Both the position numbers and the translations under genes were made by a program. The notes below the pieces were generated by a model that had not been told where the DNA came from, searched no databases, and saw nothing but the letters and a program-made list of their open reading frames with translations. From an uncultured Parasphingopyxis sp. (lineage in GTDB: Bacteria; Pseudomonadota; Alphaproteobacteria; Sphingomonadales; Sphingomonadaceae): a DNA stretch of 64,000 nucleotides. The stretch is from contig NZ_CAKZNF010000017.1 in NCBI RefSeq assembly GCF_937129435.1, positions 1-64,000 on the forward strand, given 5' to 3'. Position 1 is the first letter of the stretch; the number at the start of each line of letters is the position of its first letter. Positions 61,741 to 64,000 of the stretch are shown here, piece by piece.

Positions 61741-62973
61741 CTATTCGAGCATTTCTTTCAGCGGCACGGATGCATCGGCAAGCCGGGCGCGATCGATGAC
61801 TGCGCCCGCCTCGACCAGCTTTCGGCCCTGGACATAATCCCTGGTCGCATTGACGCAATCGAGCGCGATCACCTTGCCGCCGCGCAGATATACGATCGAG
61901 AAGCTGCGCTCGTCCGGCGACCCGCGCAACACGGTTTCGTCGAAGCCGAGATTGAGCCCCGCCGTCTGCAGCTTTAGATCGTACTGGTTGGACCAGAACC
62001 AGGGCAGCGCGTCATAGGGTTCGGCATTGCCGCAGATCGCCTTCGCCGCCGTCGTTGCCATGTCGTTCGCATTCTGCACGCTTTCGAGCCGGACGGTCTG
62101 CCCATCGGCATAGCGATTCGCATGCGCCGCGCAATCGCCCACCACAAAGATGTCGGGCAGGTTCGATCGGCAATGTTCGTCGACATCGATGCCGTTTTCG
62201 CCCGTCGCGCCGGCTTCGCGCAGCGGCTCGACCGCCGGAACGATGCCGATCCCCACGATCACCGCATCGCACCGCAGCACTTCGCCATCGGCGAGCCTGA
62301 CGCCGGTGACGCGCGTCCCGTCGCCTTCGAGACAATCGAGCATCGTACCGGTGCGCAGGTCGACGCCGTGCGCGCGATGCTCCGCCTCATAGAACTGCGA
62401 CAGCTCTTCGCCCGCGACGCGCGCCAGCACGCGGTCGAGCGCTTCGAGCAGCACGACCTTGCAGCCGAGCTTGGTCAGAACGGCGGCCGCCTCGAGCCCG
62501 ATATAGCCACCGCCGATCACGACCATCCGCTTGGCGCCGCCATCGAGTTCGCCCATCAGCGCATCGACATCGGCCCGGTCGCGCACCGCGTGCACGCCCG
62601 CCAACTCCCCGCCGGCGCAGGTCAACCGCCGCGGATCGCCGCCCGTCGCCCAGATCAGATGACCATATTCGATCGTTTCGCCGCCCGCCGTCGTCACGCG
62701 ATGGGCCTCTGGGTCGACGGCGACGATCTCGGTCTCCAGCGTCAACGCGATATCGCGGTCGGCCCAGAATTTCTCCGGCCGGATCAGGATGCGCTCGAAC
62801 GCCTTGTCGCGCGCCAGATATTCCTTGGAAAGCGGCGGGCGTTCATAGGGCGGATGGCTGTCGCGCCCGGCCATCAGGATCGAGCCTTCGAACCCCTGCT
62901 GGCGAAGCGCGATCGCCGCCTGTGCACCGCCATGGCCGGTGCCGACGATCAGCACATCATGGCGCTCGCTCAT
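61741..62973 (-). CDS. FAD-dependent pyridine nucleotide-disulfide oxidoreductase (ferredoxin reductase-like)
   Basis: [97 protein letters not shown]. Confidence 0.93.
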   Translation of the reverse strand: MSERHDVLIVGTGHGGAQAAIALRQQGFEGSILMAGRDSHPPYERPPLSKEYLARDKAFERILIRPEKFWADRDIALTLETEIVAVDPEAHRVTTAGGETIEYGHLIWATGGDPRRLTCAGGELAGVHAVRDRADVDALMGELDGGAKRMVVIGGGYIGLEAAAVLTKLGCKVVLLEALDRVLARVAGEELSQFYEAEHRAHGVDLRTGTMLDCLEGDGTRVTGVRLADGEVLRCDAVIVGIGIVPAVEPLREAGATGENGIDVDEHCRSNLPDIFVVGDCAAHANRYADGQTVRLESVQNANDMATTAAKAICGNAEPYDALPWFWSNQYDLKLQTAGLNLGFDETVLRGSPDERSFSIVYLRGGKVIALDCVNATRDYVQGRKLVEAGAVIDRARLADASVPLKEMLE

Positions 62974-63368
62974 CCCTCGACCCGGTGAATCGCGCAGAGC
63001 TTGTTGCCGTCGGGATCGCGGATATAGGAAAGCTGCATCGCGCCGAGTTGGCTCTCGCGAAGCCCCGGCGGGTCTTCGATCGAGGTGCCGCCCGCCGCGA
63101 CGCCCGCATCGTGAAACGCCTTCACTTGCTCGGCGGAATGACATTTGAAGCCGATCGTGCCGCCATTGGCAAAGGTCGCCGGCTGGCCGTCGATCGGCTC
63201 GCTGACGCAGAACGTCCCGCCGTCATGGATGTAGAAGTGGCGCGTGATGCCGCTGTCCGTGACATTCTCGATCGGATCGCCCTCGAAACCGAGCGTGCCG
63301 AGCACGGCCTTGTAGAAAGCTTTCGATTTTTCCAGGTCGTTCGATCCGACCATGATGTGATTGAACAT
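62970..63368 (-). CDS. VOC / glyoxalase family protein
   Basis: [30 protein letters not shown]...[21 protein letters not shown] 63368. Confidence 0.9.
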   Translation of the reverse strand: MFNHIMVGSNDLEKSKAFYKAVLGTLGFEGDPIENVTDSGITRHFYIHDGGTFCVSEPIDGQPATFANGGTIGFKCHSAEQVKAFHDAGVAAGGTSIEDPPGLRESQLGAMQLSYIRDPDGNKLCAIHRVEG

Positions 63369-63391
63369 GTTCTTCTCCTTGGTTTCGGGCC

Positions 63392-64000
63392 TTAATAGAC
63401 GACGACGCTGCGGATGCTTTCGCCGGCGTGCATCAGGTCGAAGCCCTTGTTGATCTCGTCGAGCGAGAGGGTGTGGGTGATCATCGGATCGATCTGGATC
63501 TTGCCGTCCATATACCAGTCGACGATCTTGGGAACGTCGGTCCGGCCCTTGGCGCCGCCAAATGCGGTGCCGCGCCAGTTGCGCCCCGTCACCAGCTGGA
63601 ACGGCCGTGTCTCGATCGTCGCCCCGGCTTCGGCAACGCCGATGATGATCGAGGTGCCCCAGCCCTTGTGACAGCTTTCGAGCGCCTGGCGCATCACCGT
63701 CGTGTTGCCCGTGCAATCGAAGGTGAAGTCGGCGCCGCCGTCGAGCATGTTGACGATATGCTCGACGACATCGCCGACATCCTTGGGGTTGACGAAGTCG
63801 GTCATGCCGAACTTGCGGCCCCATTCCTCCCGGTCGGGATTGATGTCGACGCCGACGATCCGGTCGGCCCCGGCCATCTTCGCGCCCTGCAGCACGTTGA
63901 GGCCGATCCCGCCCAGCCCGAAGACGACGACATTGTCACCCGGCCGCACATCGGCGGTGTTGACCACCGCGCCCACGCCCGTTGTCACGCCGCAGCCGAC
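63392..64000 (-). CDS. S-(hydroxymethyl)glutathione dehydrogenase / class III alcohol dehydrogenase (3' part; 5' end beyond window)
   Basis: CGVTTGVGAVVNTADVRPGDNVVVFGLGGIGLNVLQGAKMAGADRIVGVDINPDREEWGRKFGMTDFVNPKDV...GWGTSIIIGVAEAGATIETRPFQLVTGRNWRGTAFGGAKGRTDVPKIVDWYMDGKI. Confidence 0.93.
   Translation of the reverse strand, partial: VGCGVTTGVGAVVNTADVRPGDNVVVFGLGGIGLNVLQGAKMAGADRIVGVDINPDREEWGRKFGMTDFVNPKDVGDVVEHIVNMLDGGADFTFDCTGNTTVMRQALESCHKGWGTSIIIGVAEAGATIETRPFQLVTGRNWRGTAFGGAKGRTDVPKIVDWYMDGKIQIDPMITHTLSLDEINKGFDLMHAGESIRSVVVY

Overview
High-GC alphaproteobacterial (sphingomonad-like) 64 kb accessory window. No rRNA, tRNA or CRISPR array was recognised. Main blocks: (1) ~0-1.4 kb: tail of an outer-membrane barrel gene and a TIR-domain membrane protein. 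(2) ~1.7-34.2 kb: a large catabolic island with two TonB-dependent receptors, two MFS carriers, HMG-CoA lyase-like, three GSTs, SnoaL/VOC/NIPSNAP/DUF3237 small proteins, LeuC/LeuD-like dehydratase, CaiB-type CoA transferase, an APH-kinase + divergent enolase + 2-hydroxyacid dehydrogenase operon, two AMP-forming ligases and a core-MetE protein. I found a recurrent palindrome TTAG-N4-CTAA at nearly every promoter region of this block, suggesting one regulon. (3) ~34.3-46.6 kb: a phthalate-type Rieske oxygenase / Gfo-Idh-MocA / 4,5-dihydroxyphthalate decarboxylase-like module, followed by a complete protocatechuate 4,5-cleavage (lig) gene set. (4) ~46.7-47.3 kb: a junction of IS66 and SDR gene remnants. 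(5) ~50.4-61.7 kb: a putative biosynthetic cluster with a five-gene, translationally coupled cassette resembling the PltE/PltF/PltL/PltA pyrrolyl-carrier-protein logic (acyl-CoA-dehydrogenase-like, adenylation enzyme, carrier protein, flavin halogenase-like, acyltransferase). It converges on an opposing dTDP-rhamnose (rmlBDCA), tandem-domain sulfotransferase and glycosyltransferase operon. This is the best candidate for an undescribed system. (6) ~61.7-64 kb: FAD reductase, VOC protein and the 3' part of a class III alcohol dehydrogenase. All calls come from reading the supplied translations and DNA; no searches were run.
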